From NCBI RefSeq assembly GCF_026212465.1, contig NC_080053.1, forward strand, positions 19,505,273 to 19,569,272: a DNA stretch of 64,000 bases, written 5' to 3'. The notes under the pieces are model-generated. The model did no database searches and had not been told where the DNA came from. It saw only the letters and a program-made list of their open reading frames with translations. The translations under genes and the position numbers were made by a program. Of this stretch, positions 46,796 through 63,411 are shown in pieces. Origin of the DNA: Amaranthus tricolor (taxonomy: Eukaryota > Streptophyta > Magnoliopsida > Caryophyllales > Amaranthaceae). The first letter of the stretch is position 1, and each line of letters begins with the position of its first letter.

Positions 46796-47740
46796 ATGGG
46801 CACACAATAAAAAGAAAAAAGCCATCTTTCTAGAGGTGAGTTTTAATATTTCACAAGTTAGAAACTCACAATAAATAAGGTGGTGGTGTAGATATCACCT
46901 AACACTTTCTTTTACATGCTTTATCAATTAAGATCTTAGGTTTGTTGCAAGTATAATGAAATGTACATTTTAATTATTTTTTTATCATAACAACTCATAA
47001 CTTTGAATAATAGCTAATAATTGTGTTTTATAGCATTTAAAATATGATAACAACTCATAAGTTTGAAACTTAAAGTTGAAAAGATAGGACAATTATTTTC
47101 CTTGGAATAAGAAATTGTGTTAAGAATGAGATTGAAGCATATTAGCTTTTTTGTGTTGGTGTGAAATGTTCCCAATCCCATGGGATGGAATAAGCTTAGA
47201 TATATTAAAGTATTATCTGTTTATTCACTTAAACATGCAATGTATAGGAGGTGAGTTGACAAATTCCAAGAGGTGCCCATGTTCTCTTAATCGTAGTCTT
47301 GAATTTCTGTTGTTTCAATTATTAATAAATGGTTTTTATAATCAAATACTTCGTACAAGTACAAATTGTACAAGATCGAACCATACGGAAAAGATGCATG
47401 TTAGATCTTTTGATTTTGCCTTTTCAATTATTAAATACCACAAAAACACTTGTGACTCAATAGATGGAGCATCTGCTTGTTGAGCAGAATGTTTGAGATT
47501 CGATTTTTATTGGGTGCAGGTATCAGCTGAAGGATTTCTTAACTGCGCATTCTTTACTCCCTCATTGAAGGGAACGAGTATGGTTTGTTCGCATCTTTCA
47601 AAAAATAAAACCCACTCAGAATTCCGGCTTGTGCGGGATACTGGGAATGTTCTTTAACTTTTATTTGGAGCAAGTATCACTATCTCAAGAAAAGTCTTGC
47701 GTTTGATTTTTACTTATTCTTCTCCTCCCCTCAACATACC
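46724..47740. other. Intergenic sequence
   Basis: AT-rich. It starts with a (TTA)n microsatellite and holds no recognisable gene; open frames around 47,150-47,480 lack any family signal. Confidence 0.5.
46738..46795. repeat. (TTA)n microsatellite
   Basis: About 19 ATT/TTA units directly right of the hAT terminus. Confidence 0.95.
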
Positions 47741-47754
47741 TTGTAATTCAAAAA

Positions 47755-47897
47755 AATGATCCTTAATTAATCACTTTAAATTTGTAAATAGTCATTTTAA
47801 GTTTATAAGTATTCACTCTAAAACTCTAAAAAGTAATTATGATCACTTTAAAACTGTAAGTTATCACTTTAAAGTTAAAAATAATCACTTTAAAACA

Positions 47898-47977
<80 letters not shown>

Positions 47978-48222
47978 AATTAGTCCGATAAAAATAGTCT
48001 CACCTTGACATCTTTATATACAAATTAGGCCGATTCTTGTATAGGAACTATATAATTTTCGACTTGTGGATACTTGCAAATTAGGCCAATTCTAGTATAG
48101 AAATTATATATTATAAATGTAAGTGATCACTTTAACATTATATGTGATCACTTTAAAACATAAAATGTATATTAAGCTAATTTAATAGAGATGGTCTCAC
48201 CGTGAGACCGTCTCATTTAAGA
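47755..48222. mobile_element. Palindromic-end element with GATCACTTTAAAAC repeats
   Basis: Repeated units such as ATGATCACTTTAAAACTGTA occur on both sides of a (TA)n run (47,902-47,973). The right end is an almost perfect palindrome, GATGGTCTCACCGTGAGACC followed by GTCTC, then ATTTAAGAATTAGTG. The left terminus is not clearly recognisable, so this is a truncated or decayed family member. Confidence 0.6.
47902..47973. repeat. (TA)n microsatellite
   Basis: About 36 TA units inside the palindromic-end element. Confidence 0.95.
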
Positions 48223-48240
48223 ATTAGTGTTAAAAAAATA

Positions 48241-48480
48241 TATTACTCCCTCCTATTTATCTATCTATCCCATTTATTTTTTATCAATATTTACTTATCA
48301 CTCTTAATTTGTATTTTATTTATCTATAAGTTAAAACATAGTAATGTGGAATCTTATTTGATTTGTCACAGTAAAAGATTTATTAATGTCTAACTTTTTA
48401 TAATTTTTAATAAAGAACCATTAGAGATATTAAAGATTAAAATGTTGTCTTGACAAGTGTGAAAAATTAAATGAAACTAA
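48241..48480. repeat. Stowaway-like MITE remnant
   Basis: Starts TACTCCCTCCTATTTATCTA, with internal text typical of this MITE group (GTCTTGACAAGTGTG near 48,450). The right terminus is lost. Confidence 0.45.
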
Positions 48481-48957
48481 TAGGTGAAATAATTATTAAT
48501 ATAAAAGAAAGATTATGATTCAATCCAATAACAAGTACAAAATACTAAGTAAAAATATTCAACAATAATCAATTAAACACAAATAACTAAATCAAACTTG
48601 AAACCCTACAAAAGAATGAGGATATATAGGTAATTAACGGTTATTTAAAAAAAATAGTAAATCACGTTATGTATACCTATTTTTTAGGAGGGCTTTCGAG
48701 ATTTTTATTTTATCTTTTCTAATTTTATTTATTTTAATATTATTTATTTTATTATTTTATAATTATATGTAAATAAATTTATTGATTAGAATTTTCAAAA
48801 AAAATCATCATCAAGATAAAAACAGTCAAACATAAGGATGACTAAAAATCCTATCCATTCACGTTAATCCACGTGTCCACCGCAAATAAAACCATACTTT
48901 TAGTAGAATCCAATAAACCCAAGTTACTTCATAGATTTGCTATTCACTCAAACCCAC

Positions 48958-49046
48958 TATAAAACCCAACTCCCATGACCCCAACTTCTTCACTAAATTC
49001 TTTCTCTCAGTTTTCCCATTTTCTTCAATCAAAACAAAAATAAAAA
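48958..49046 (+). promoter_or_regulatory. TATA box and 5' leader of the GH9 gene
   Basis: TATAAAA at 48,958-48,964 lies 83-89 bp upstream of the ATG. The leader is rich in CTTCTTC/CTCT pyrimidine motifs, as is common in plant 5' UTRs. The transcription start would be near 48,990; that is inferred. Confidence 0.65.
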
Positions 49047-52000
49047 ATGGCAGAAAGTCTTTCTTTCTCTTTCCTCATCATATTCTCTCTCCTCTCTGTA
49101 TCCTCCATTGTAGAAGTATGTAATGCTCAGCATAATTACATGGATGCCCTTAGAAAGAGTATCCTTTTCTTTGAAGGTCAACGTTCTGGTAAGCTTCCTC
49201 CTGATCAACGCCTTCGCTGGCGCCGTGATTCTGCTCTTCATGACGGTCATTCCGTTGGAGTAAGTTCCTTTATTTTAACTCAAATAATTAAATTACTTCA
49301 ATTCCAGTTAAAATGAGGTTTAAAATGGTCAAATATACTCAGCTTTACCTTTTTTTTTTAATTAGGAATGTACATTGTATTTTGAGGAAATATAATTATT
49401 TTGTTATATATCACATTTATTTGATATAATGTGATTAATCTTCCATAAAAAAGTTGTATTTTACTCTTTGTGACATATTGTGAGATGAAATATTATTTAA
49501 TATGTGAGGAGAAATGACTAATGACCCACATTATTGTATAATATGATATGATGTGGGAGGTCATTAATTTTAGAGATTGTAATTTTAATAATGTGCTTGT
49601 ATGTTAATCTTAATTTGTACTTTTGTTTAGAGGACTGTTAATTAAACCATTATTTAGCTTTTGAATATTTTGAATAATTTAAATGATGTAAAATCATTGA
49701 TAAATGTATTTCAACTTGATATTACCAGATGAAGGAATTAAATTTGTTGTGCATTTTCTTCATGTAACTTTTAGTGGTATTATTTCTATTTTTAAAGTGT
49801 ATAATTTGCTAATATTATAAACTATACTCTGTTTGTCTCATTTTTGCTAATAAAATTGTATAATATAGCAAATTTTAAAATTAAATAAGCTAATAAATTT
49901 TGTTTTATAATTTTAGAGGGATTTAACGGGTGGATATTACGACGCTGGCGATAATGTTAAATTTGGATTTCCTATGGCGTTTAGCGTCACACTTCTATCA
50001 TGGAGTGTGATTGATTTCGGAAGGCTTATGAGGGGAGAGCTTTCCAACGCGCTTAAGGCAGTGCGTTGGGGAACCGACTACCTTCTTAAGGCTACTGCCG
50101 AAATGCCTAATCGAATGTACGTCCAAGTTGGTGATCCTTACTCTGATCATAACTGTTGGGAACGCCCTGAGGACATGGACACCTTGCGAACTGCCTATGC
50201 AATTGACCGAAACCACGCTGGATCAGATGTTGCCGGTGAGACAGCTGCGGCATTGGCTGCTGCTTCCATCGTGTTTAGGTCTCGTGATCGTGCTTATTCT
50301 CGCTTACTCCTTAGCCGTGCTATCAAAGTAAGTCTCTTGTCCTCTTAAATTTAGTATACCTAATTTTTGTATCGTTAAATTCACTGCATTAAATTTTTTA
50401 GTGACATTTTAAATAAAATTTAGCAAACTATTTAAAATGAAAAATGTATAATGAAGAATCATTTCCATCAAGTGGCTAAAAATTATATTATTATACTAGT
50501 CACTAGATAAAATTTGGATTTAAGTATTTAACACTTAATTTTTATTTGTAAAATGTTAAATGTACCTAGACAATAATATGTTTACGTGATATATAAATGA
50601 GATTTTGATTACTGACATAAGGTTAATTTGTTCAGTGGCGAACTGGCGCTCCATATCCTTAGGAATGGGAAAAGGAAGTTTACCTTTTATGAATCGTTTT
50701 TTGCTCATACACTAATTTATTTTTTAATGATAAGAAAATAATTAGTAATAATCTCATTAAACCATATTTTTGCACATATGTTCATATATGCAATTGATCA
50801 ATGTACTCCACTCTCATTAAATTTGCCGTATTTATATTTTCAAAAGTTTTTTTTATAGTAAATGTAAATTTAGTGGTATGATGGATGTTTAGAAAAATAC
50901 ACTTTCCTATTCACTTTAGGAGTCACATTTGACTTTTCACGGATTTTAAGGAGAGTTAAAAGTGGGACCTTAAGGGTAGGAAAGAGAGTGGTATTATGGG
51001 TTTTTAATGTAAGGGAGGAAAATTAGTATGGATAATGGAGGGTATAATTGAAAATAGGATAAAGCTACTAAGGGCATAAAAGTCAAAAATCTATACCAAA
51101 AATAGAAATGAGACAATTAAGATGAGTTGACCATAAAAAGAAATGGGACACATAAGCTGAATAGGAGGATTACTATTTAGGTTGATAAAATTTGCCCATT
51201 AGATGTTTTCTTGTTAAGAGTAAAATTTACTCGATGCTAGAAACAACAAATGGAGTAATAGCTATTGGGCATGACCTAAAAGTTATTATGAACACTAAAA
51301 CATCATCATGCAATTAAGAAAAGGGTTTGTTTTGGCGCGCGATCATCGGTTTCTTTTGTGTTATTGGCTTTATAACTAATTAAAGGAGCAAAAAGAAAAG
51401 AAAATGTTATAATTATCTCACAATGTAACATTTATTTAAAAAAAATTAATATCTATGAAAATTACTAATTAGGACAAACAATAAGATCGAAGAAAATGCA
51501 CTTTAAATGCACATATCAAATTTAATCAATATAAATTAATCTTTGCAAATATTAAATAATCCAAATCACTAAGATTTAAATAGATCAGTTACGTACAAAT
51601 TATATCGTTTGGAATTACTAGAGTGTTTCTAAACAAGGAGCGAAAGATACCCATTACAAGCTTAAATGAGATCTATCATTAAAATTATTTTGTTAAAATC
51701 TACAATAACCTTTGTCTCAAAAATATTGTAAATATTTATTTATACGAATCTATTATTTTTATAAACGTATTTCAGAACGGTGGTAATAATATTTGAATGA
51801 AAGGGTACTGTTTATAATCTCCAATCTCCGTCTGATAGTTAATTTTTTTCACACATGACATGTTATAATCAATTGCAAGTATTTAAGAATAGAGATAATA
51901 ATATTTGAAACGTAAATGATATGATTATATTATATGAAAGTGGAAATTATAACAATTTTATTGAAATAATGGATAGTAAAATAGATGGAATTTGGTTATT

Positions 52001-55000
52001 GTTAGTAATGCGTAAGTTGGTGTTTGGTTGATTATAGGTGTTTGAGTTTGCGGACAATTATCGAGGTGCATACAGCTCAAGCTTGAAAAGAGCAGTTTGC
52101 CCTTTTTACTGTGATGTTAACGGCTACCAGGTTGGTTTTGTTTCTAAATTTCATTTGCATTTGCATGTGAACTCTTTCATTTTTTTTCCCGTTTTTCTGT
52201 TGTTTTTCGTACTCCCAAGATTCAACACTAAACTACTCCAAATTTGGTACACCACGTTCTAACGTTATGCTCTAGTCTTGTCACTTGTGCATGCCTTGTT
52301 AAAATCTTTTTTGGACTTTTTTTAAATAATAATTGATGTATTATTATATATACCATAGAGTAATTTATAATTTGTCTTATTTATTTTTATTTTATATATT
52401 TTTTACTTTATGTACTTATATACTTTTGTTATTATTTAAGGATAAAATCATAAAAATAATATTTTACTATCAATTAACTATTTTTTTAATATTTGTGTCA
52501 AGTCCAAATAGTGTATGTATTGCGAAACAAATATGGTGTTATTTGTTGAGGAGTAATGAGGATTTTTGACCATTGTTGGCACATTATTTAGGCTTGTTAG
52601 TTTATGCAAATAGGATAATTTGAAAATTAATTAAGTTGGTGAAAACTTTAAAAATAAAAGTACGTATTGAAATATAAGGCGTATATGTTTCATTAATGTC
52701 ATTTTTAATTTTTGTAAATAAGCATAATATCAAACGTGAGTATATATTTGTTCAAGGAGTAATGGTGATCTTCGCTGATGATGTTAAGATTATGTTAGCA
52801 AATATGATAAAACTATTTTCATGCAAATATGTACTCTTAAAAAGATACTTGTATATATTTATTACTCTTTTTTTCCATTTGAAATAGCATTATTATAGGG
52901 AAAACTATTTTTTATATGCATATTACTAAATACTACGTTCTATTCTGCTTGAGTGTTTCTTTTGATTTTTGACACGATTTATTAATCACTTTTAAGGTGT
53001 ATTTTATTTTTAATCTATTAGATATGACATAATTATTATGTTAGACTTTGTTTGATTTGTTTCAATACAAAATATTATTATAATGTCGACTTTTATACTT
53101 CCTCCGTTCTGATATTGTTGCTACATTTGCATGGGCACGGAGATTAAGAAAAGTGATTGACCTACACTGTAGCTGATTGTTTACTTTATAGAATATAGTA
53201 TTTTATTAGAAAAAGGAAAAATAAGTTGTGAGGTTACTTTAACGAGTATAATATAGTATTTTATTATAAAGCATAGAGTATATAGTAGGATAAAAATAAG
53301 GGTAGGTAGAACTTTAAATGATTGTTTCATTACTAAAAACAGAAATGTAGCAAGTAATATGAAATTGCCAAAAATAAAAAATGTAGCGAGGAAGTAGTTT
53401 TTAATTATAGATAATTAAAGATATTAATAATAAAAATAGTGCACCGACAAATGTGCTCAGTCAAATGAAATAATTACGCCGAATAGAAAAGGAGCACTCC
53501 TATGAATTTACAAAGATGAGAGGTAAATGCAGGATGAGCTTCTATGGGGAGCAGCATGGTTGCACAAAGCCACAAGAAGGCGGGAATATAGAGAATATAT
53601 AGTGAAGAACGAGGTGATATTAAGAGCTGGAGACACCATTAATGAATTTGGATGGGATAATAAGCATGCTGGGATTAATATTCTCATTTCTAAGGTACGT
53701 ACACTCCCACTCTTTTATTATTCATACTACCCATCCTTTTTTCTTTATCTGTTTAATTATTTATACTTTCTTAATTACTTACGACTTTAGTCAATACTAG
53801 GACTAGGAGTATGAGTAATGTACTTCCTCAATAAATAAAGCGTCATTCTTGATGTAATTGTAAATACACAATCCTACTCATTTCACTTGTATTTATAACT
53901 TATCCCAACCAATCTAAAAGTAAATCCTACTCCTATCAACTTCCATTATTTGATTTACTGACGTGTTTAAAATAAACCTCTAATATGATATTCAACCGAC
54001 TTAAAAAATAGATTTATAATTATGTAAAAACCAATGTAAACACAAACTCTGTTTTTAAATCGACTTGAAACATCCGGCTAAAGATCAACTTGATGATCCA
54101 AATAAACACCTCTAATCCACTAGCTAGCGTCATCTAAGTCATGACAATTAATTAGAATCTGCAAAGCGGTCTACGACAGAATTTTATTGTCAGAAGGCTC
54201 TAAAAATTTATTTTTATATTATTAATTTATTTTTAAAATTATTGAAATATATTTATACCATTTTATACTAGAGTAACTAAATAATAAAGTGTGAAATATA
54301 TCAAAATTGGTGGGATAGACAATTTACATGTAGTAGATCTCCTAAAAGGTTGAATAGGTGGAATTAGCAGTTTATAAATAGTGTTAAAAAGTCCTAAATC
54401 CAAGCTGGAGCGACGGAATTGTTGTCCTAATGCAATGAGACATTATTCTTCTTGTCCTGTGAAAATTATTTAGGCCTAGGGGAACTACGTTTTGTAGGAC
54501 CCAATCTTAGCCAATCACGTGATTCTGGGAATATCTCACATCTTGTTATATTGGTATCGGGTTTGGTTTTCTCATGGGCTACAATTCTTTTGTGGGTCCA
54601 ACCCCATTTGTATCAAATACTCCGATTCCATTTTCTCGTTTCTGCCAATTTAATTTCCATTTAATATTTATTGTTTCTATAAAGAGTTTTTTTTATTTTT
54701 ATCATAAATTTTGAATAAAATAATTTTATTTATCTTCATTTTAATATTTTAATAATGCTTTTGGTTATTACAAATCTTTCAATATTTTCATTTCAATATT
54801 TTTATATTTTTTATGGACCCTAACAGTATAAAAATATTTTTTACTAGTTGTGGTTCTTATATTTTTTTCACTAATCTTCTTTTATTATTTTTATCCTGTT
54901 TATGGTCCCTATTTTTCCTCCATCATATTTATTATTCAATAAAATAATATATCTACTATCTAAAATATTATATTTTTCTTAATTTCCGTAAACATTTCTT

Positions 55001-57206
55001 ATGGAAATTTTATTAAGGAACGGGGTAAGTACTCTTTATTTTTTAAAGAAGTTTTCACAAAAAATATTTATGAGAATTAAAAAAAATTAAGTAAATTGAA
55101 ATGTACGCTAACATAATATAATGATTAGTACTTTTTCTTTTTTATTTTTTTTAAACTTAAATATTGGACCAATCCATTTTAAACCGTATCACAGTGAGAC
55201 GGTCTTATTGAAAAATTTGTTAAATACAAATATACAATATTCTAGAATGTAGTCTGATTAAATATCCATTTGTCGTTTTTATACTATTTATTTTTTATTT
55301 CATTATTTATAAATTAAAACATATTTAACTAAGATTTTAGTCAATTAGTCTTAATGTAAACTTTTTAACATTAACTTTTTATAATTTATAAATAAATATA
55401 ATTAGAAATCCTTAGAATTTAAAGTTGTGTTTTCATTGAAATAGAAAAATTAATTATTATAATAAATGAGTAAAATATTAGATAATTAGTCAAAAAGATG
55501 ACCGAATGAGAAGAATCTGTGTAGATATGATTGCACATGAAATTCATTGTGATTTTGATGAGATCATCATGTAAATTTGTTCTTTGGACAATAGTTGGAG
55601 TATTAGACCAGTTGTTAGTACATCTTGGATTTAAATATTTTTGGTGTTTTTTAATTTTTATGTTTCTCTAGCATAATTCTCACATAATATGATTGATATA
55701 ACAATTAAAAAGAACAAATGAATTTTGTGTTAGCTCAAATAATACTACCTCGAGTTTTAGTATCGAGAAATTTTTTATTTTTCAACGTGTAGAATTTTAA
55801 ACGTAAAAGTCTATAAAAAATTAGAGATGCATGCTCTATTTCTCTAGTCTAATAAAATTGAATTTTAATTTTATGTTCTAGTGTGCAACACAATATTGTG
55901 TAATTTATGACGTCTGTGTGGTCTTTGATAAAACAAAAAACACAAATGAAATATGAGGATAAGATTAAAAAAATATTAAAATTTATTTTGAAAAAATAAA
56001 GATAAATTAAATGAAATAACTCAGTAAAAAATCAAATAATTAAATTAAAAGGACCTAAAGTGTATCTAAATTTGGTGCTAAGGATAATCAGACGATGGTA
56101 TTTTTAATTATATAAAAGATTGTGCAAATGCAGCAAACATTTGTATTGGTATACCCAAAAGCCAAATTTTCCGATTGGTATTTTTTGGAAATTCTATAAA
56201 TTCATAAATATTTTAGACTATAAATTAAATAATATAAAAATAATCTATGGAATGGTGAAAATAGCTGGCAGAAGCATGTGGCAAAGGCTGAAAAACACAG
56301 ATGAAAAATGCAGAACTTCCCATTCTGGCCATTAACTTCTGCTTCATTGTTATATGTTTGACTTGTTTAATTAAGGCCCTTTCTCTTTTTACTTCTGTTT
56401 TTAGACATTGTCTTTTCAATTTTCATTATTATACTGTTGCTCCCACAACTTCACTGCCACCTAAAGAAAATGGGTTCAAGTGAACCCAACAAGGAAAACA
56501 AATTTCTAGTCTTTAGATATGATTAAAAGAAAATGGGTTCAAAGTTGTGATTATTTTGGTAATTTTTTTATGATTAATGTAAATTAAATGCATAATTTTT
56601 GTCTAGTCGTTTATATTTAAAGTTATACATAAATAAAACACAAATTCTTGTGAGAGACGGTTTCTTTGAGAGATCACTTTTAACTAATTCGGTCCCATTA
56701 TATGTTTTTTAAAATATTGTAATTAGGCATTAAGAATGATGTAAGTAGATATTTAAAATGTTGAAAGTAGGCATTGAGGATACAGTAATTAAGCATTAAG
56801 GATAAGATAAGTAGGCATTAAGAATTAGATAAGTAGGAATTAATTTTTAATGGGGCTAGGCTTGAGATACGTTTCTCAAAGAGACAATCTCTCAAGAGAA
56901 TAACTGATGTTTCTTGTATAGTAGTTGCAATATATAAAATACTATAAATTGATAAACAATATAAAAGTTAGTTTGAATGCAACTAAAAAATGGATGAAGT
57001 TTATATTAATGCGATCGTCATTATCTAGGAAGTGCTAATGGGAAAGGCCAATGACTTGAGAAATTTTAAGATCAATGCTGATGGTTTCATATGTTCAGTA
57101 ATACCAGGTGTCGCCAATCCACAAGTCCAATATTCTCCAGGTAAGGCTCCAAATAATTTCAAGTAAAAACCTCGAAAATAGGTTAAAATTTGGTTGTTTC
57201 ACTTGG

Positions 57207-57278
<72 letters not shown>

Positions 57279-59793
57279 AAATGAAGTATTAAAATAGGGC
57301 ATATTACATTGTTACAAATGATGGTAATAGGTGGACTGATCTTCAAGGCCGGAGGGAGTAACATGCAGCATGTAACATCCCTATCTTTCCTGCTTCTAGC
57401 TTACTCTAACTATCTAAGTCACTCCAATCACCAAGTGCCATGTGGCGGAATTTCAGCTTCTTCTGCTCTTCTTAAACAGTTGGCCAAACGTCAGGTAAAT
57501 ACATTTTATTTCTTGGATTCTTTTACTTTTCTTAAAACGTTATAACGTTATGGCATCTTCATCCATTTGCAATCTCTATATTATCATCCATTCTTGTACA
57601 TATATGAAAAAAATTAATAATTAAAAAATATATTTTTTTAAATTTTTAACCCATTGGATTGTCCCGAACCCAATTCAAACTTAACAAGACTTGATCCGAA
57701 ACTGATTTGACTCGAAAATGATACACCCTAATGGCTTATCTTTTCAATCCACATTGATTTCTCATAAAAGTTTTAATTAAAATTGGAAAAAAAAATTACA
57801 ATAGAAAGTCTCTTAAGTGAATTTAGCTAATTGGATAATTGTTAGAATAATTAACAGAGGGAAAATAATCGAGCCAGTTTGAATATAAGAAGTCCTCTTA
57901 GTGTACCTTTTGTGTCTTTAACCTCTTGCTTTTCTCGTTTCCTTTCTTTTAGTTCTTTGTTTTCTTTTTGTAGTGGGTTCTCAGTTTTATTTACAGGCCT
58001 TTTAGTTATCTTTCACGTGTATCTACGTCTCTTTATCTTCCTCGAGTCGGAGGTCTCTTTTGGCTGGCGCTCTCCTTTAGAGGTATGAGTTGCCGCCGTC
58101 TTTCCCTCCCCATACCCTATCCTTAGTTTTCTATGAGCGGGAGACACTGAATTAGATAATGATAATGATCGATATTAATCATGATAATTATCCATTCAAA
58201 TCATGAAACTATATTATCATGTGACTCAATTATTAAAAATGAGTCGATTAATCTAATAATAGTAAGTCATATAAGTCAAAAATATATAATTAGCACCATG
58301 AAAAATTAACATTACAACAATAAGTAGTATCACATGTTAATTGTTACATTTATACACTTATGCTTACTTAATTAGTTCATCATGGGAAAAAGGACCACAT
58401 GAGAATAATTGGTAGACATCAACATTAAATCCAATCATAATCCTCCAAAGTCAAGGCATCTACTCCTATCTACCAACTGTACCACTTCATAGCTAAACTA
58501 TTAGCCGATGCCTTCCTTTGTTACCCCTTCACTTTAAGGGCACTTTTCATCGCATGACAACGGATAGCTTTTTTTTCGACTTTATATACACTTCCCATGA
58601 TCTCTCATGTCATGCCCTTAATGTGTAGGGGATGTATAGTGAATAATATAATAAATTTTTTGTTTTTTATTATTGAATATTTGAACTAATTTATTAAAAA
58701 ATACTTATAACTCATATTGTTTAGTAAAAAATGTAAATTATATTTATATTTAATTTAAATTAATGTCACTTAGACATGAAAATAAATTTTTAGACCCTAA
58801 AAAATCATTGGCCCTCGGCGATAGCCCGCTTTACTCTTACTAATCGACGATCATGGCCATGTATATATCTTTGATCCACTTTTGGAACTCTATCACATTT
58901 ATTCATACAATTTCGTGTGATAATTAAGAACTAAACAATGTCATTAGTTGTCAATTAAGTATGTTAGTCTATTAGTGATAAGTTTTTACATTCTTCAATT
59001 TTGATGTTGAGTCGTAAATCACTTTTATTATTACCTAAAATATTTGACAAATACAGACCTTTTTTAGATGTTGTAAAAATAGTATAGGTAATTATTATTT
59101 TGGATTTGTGAGTATTGATTTTAAATAAATTTTCAAATAAAATTGTCTCACAGTGAGACTATTTTTGTTTGATAGACTCAATGTACATTTATAGTTTCAA
59201 ACTGATTAATTATAACCTAAAAGTAATTACTTATATTTTTGAATTATCTTAACGTGATAGTTGGAAAAATAAATTAATTTTTTAAATCTTTTAAATAATA
59301 AAATGATTTCATACAAAACTTGCTATAATTTTAAAATTCATAAGTTGTTTAGATTGAAATTATGAGTGATGATATTATTGGGTTTTCTAGCATTTTTGGA
59401 ATGAGTCAAAGGTAATGTTGAATTGGGTAATTGACCTTTTGTTTGGTGGTATTGATTGATGAATGGCAGGTGGATTACATTCTAGGTGATAATCCATTAA
59501 GGATGTCCTACATGGTGGGTTATGGCCCACGCTATCCTCAAAGGATTCATCACAGGGGTAGTTCTTTACCATCAGTCCGTGTTCATCCGGCCCACATTGG
59601 TTGTAAAGCAGGCTCTCGATATTTCCTAAGCCCAAACCCGAATCCAAATAAATTAGTTGGAGCTGTTGTTGGTGGGCCCAATGTTACAGATGCTTTTCCA
59701 GATTCTAGGCCATACTTCCAAGAGTCCGAGCCCACAACATACATTAATGCTCCTCTTGTGGGTCTTCTAGCCTACTTTTCAGCCCATCCTTGA
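49047..59793 (+). CDS. GH9 endoglucanase (endo-1,4-beta-glucanase), secreted
   Basis: Exons 49047-49259, 49917-50327, 52038-52130, 53533-53694, 57029-57140, 57331-57494 and 59470-59793 join in phase to 492 residues. An N-terminal signal peptide (about 27 residues, ending VCNA) targets the apoplast. The GH9 domain fills the rest. The catalytic-base region is [18 protein letters not shown] (Asp80/Asp83). The C-terminal signatures are [16 protein letters not shown], then IHHRG (His412/413). The acid signature (Asp459, Asp463) leads to SEPTTY, where Glu472 is the expected proton donor. There is no membrane anchor and no carbohydrate-binding module, so it is a class B plant cellulase of normal length, acting on beta-1,4-glucans of the cell wall. 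All key residues are intact. Introns hold several MITEs. It converges with the downstream kinase gene. Confidence 0.93.
50895..51172. mobile_element. MITE-like element in GH9 intron 2
   Basis: The left end TTCCTATTCACTTTAGGAGT pairs loosely with the reverse complement of the right end, TCCTCCTATTCAGCTTATGT. The interior is non-coding. Boundaries are approximate. Confidence 0.45.
52933..53494. mobile_element. Outer Stowaway-like MITE in GH9 intron 3
   Basis: The left end CTACGTTCTATTCTGCTTGA pairs with the reverse complement of the right end, TGCTCCTTTTCTATTCGGCG. It is interrupted by a second MITE at 53,098-53,394. Its right end lies only about 38 bp from exon 4. Confidence 0.65.
53098..53394. 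mobile_element. Inner Stowaway MITE, nested
   Basis: Begins CTTCCTCCGTTCTGATATTG and ends ATGTAGCGAGGAAG. The ends share CTTCCTC and GCTACAT as inverted repeats, and TA flanks both sides (53,096-53,097 and 53,395-53,396). 297 bp. Confidence 0.85.
53695..57028. other. GH9 intron 4 (3.3 kb)
   Basis: Largely AT-rich unique sequence. It contains a single palindromic end (TCACAGTGAGACGGTCTTAT near 55,190) and a small complete palindromic-TIR element at 56,650-56,905. No nested gene was recognised. Confidence 0.6.
56650..56905. mobile_element. Small palindromic-TIR element (GH9 intron 4)
   Basis: The left end CTTGTGAGAGACGGTTTCTT followed by TGAGAGA matches the reverse complement of the right end, CTCTTGAGAGATTGTCTCTT followed by TGAGAAA. 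The interior is a short run of AAGTAGGCATTAAG-type units, the same repeat word as the large arrays at 16.9-18.8 kb. About 255 bp, non-coding. Confidence 0.8.
57208..57275. repeat. (TA)n microsatellite in GH9 intron 5
   Basis: About 33 TA units; makes up over a third of the 190-bp intron. Confidence 0.95.
57885..58165 (+). repeat. Possible SINE or LINE 3' end (GH9 intron 6)
   Basis: GAGGTATGAGTTGCCGCCG, then CCCTCCCCATACCC, ending in a GATAATGATAATGAT tail, resembles the 3' region of plant SINE/RTE-LINE copies (GGT...TTGCGTACA...CCCTCCCC plus short tandem tail). No 5' promoter boxes were identified. Confidence 0.35.
59135..59175. repeat. Single palindromic end motif (GH9 intron 6)
   Basis: AAATTGTCTCACAGTGAGAC matches the family terminus; no partner end found nearby. 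Confidence 0.5.
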
Positions 59794-60275
59794 TTTCTAT
59801 TGAATTTTCTTTAAAAAGGGAAAAACTATAAATGGGAAAAGAGATTTATAAGGTAGGGCAAGTTATAGAGGTGAGCAAATTGCCACCCTATGTAATTGTA
59901 TCATGTCTCAAATCTTGCTAATTATTAATGGATCAAAAAATAGAATGTTTCATTTTGTCATTTTGTCTCATCTCAATCTTATTTCTTGTTTTGTTGATAG
60001 ACGATTCTTCAAGTCATGTTGAATTTTTGTTGTCAGAATTCAACGAAACGAATAATAAGGATATAAAAGAAACTAATCCTAAGCATTAATTACAAATGAG
60101 GTGGATTACGCGAGTTTACACTTTGCACAAGAAATAAAATAAAGTACAAAAGAAAATAAATAGAATAAGCACCCTAATGATATGATTCGAAGTAACACTC
60201 CCCCAAAAGAAAGCTCACATGTTTATCTAGTACAATGATCTTAGCCCTCCCTTCACCCGGGATTTATGAAGTCGT
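59794..60275. other. Tail-to-tail intergenic region
   Basis: 482 bp between the stop codons of the convergent GH9 and CDPK genes; holds both 3' UTRs. No other feature. Confidence 0.7.

Positions 60276-63411
<3,136 letters not shown>

Noticed and set aside
59387..59647. Minus-strand frame opposite the last GH9 exon
   Set aside because: Shadow of the conserved GH9 C-terminal exon on the plus strand.
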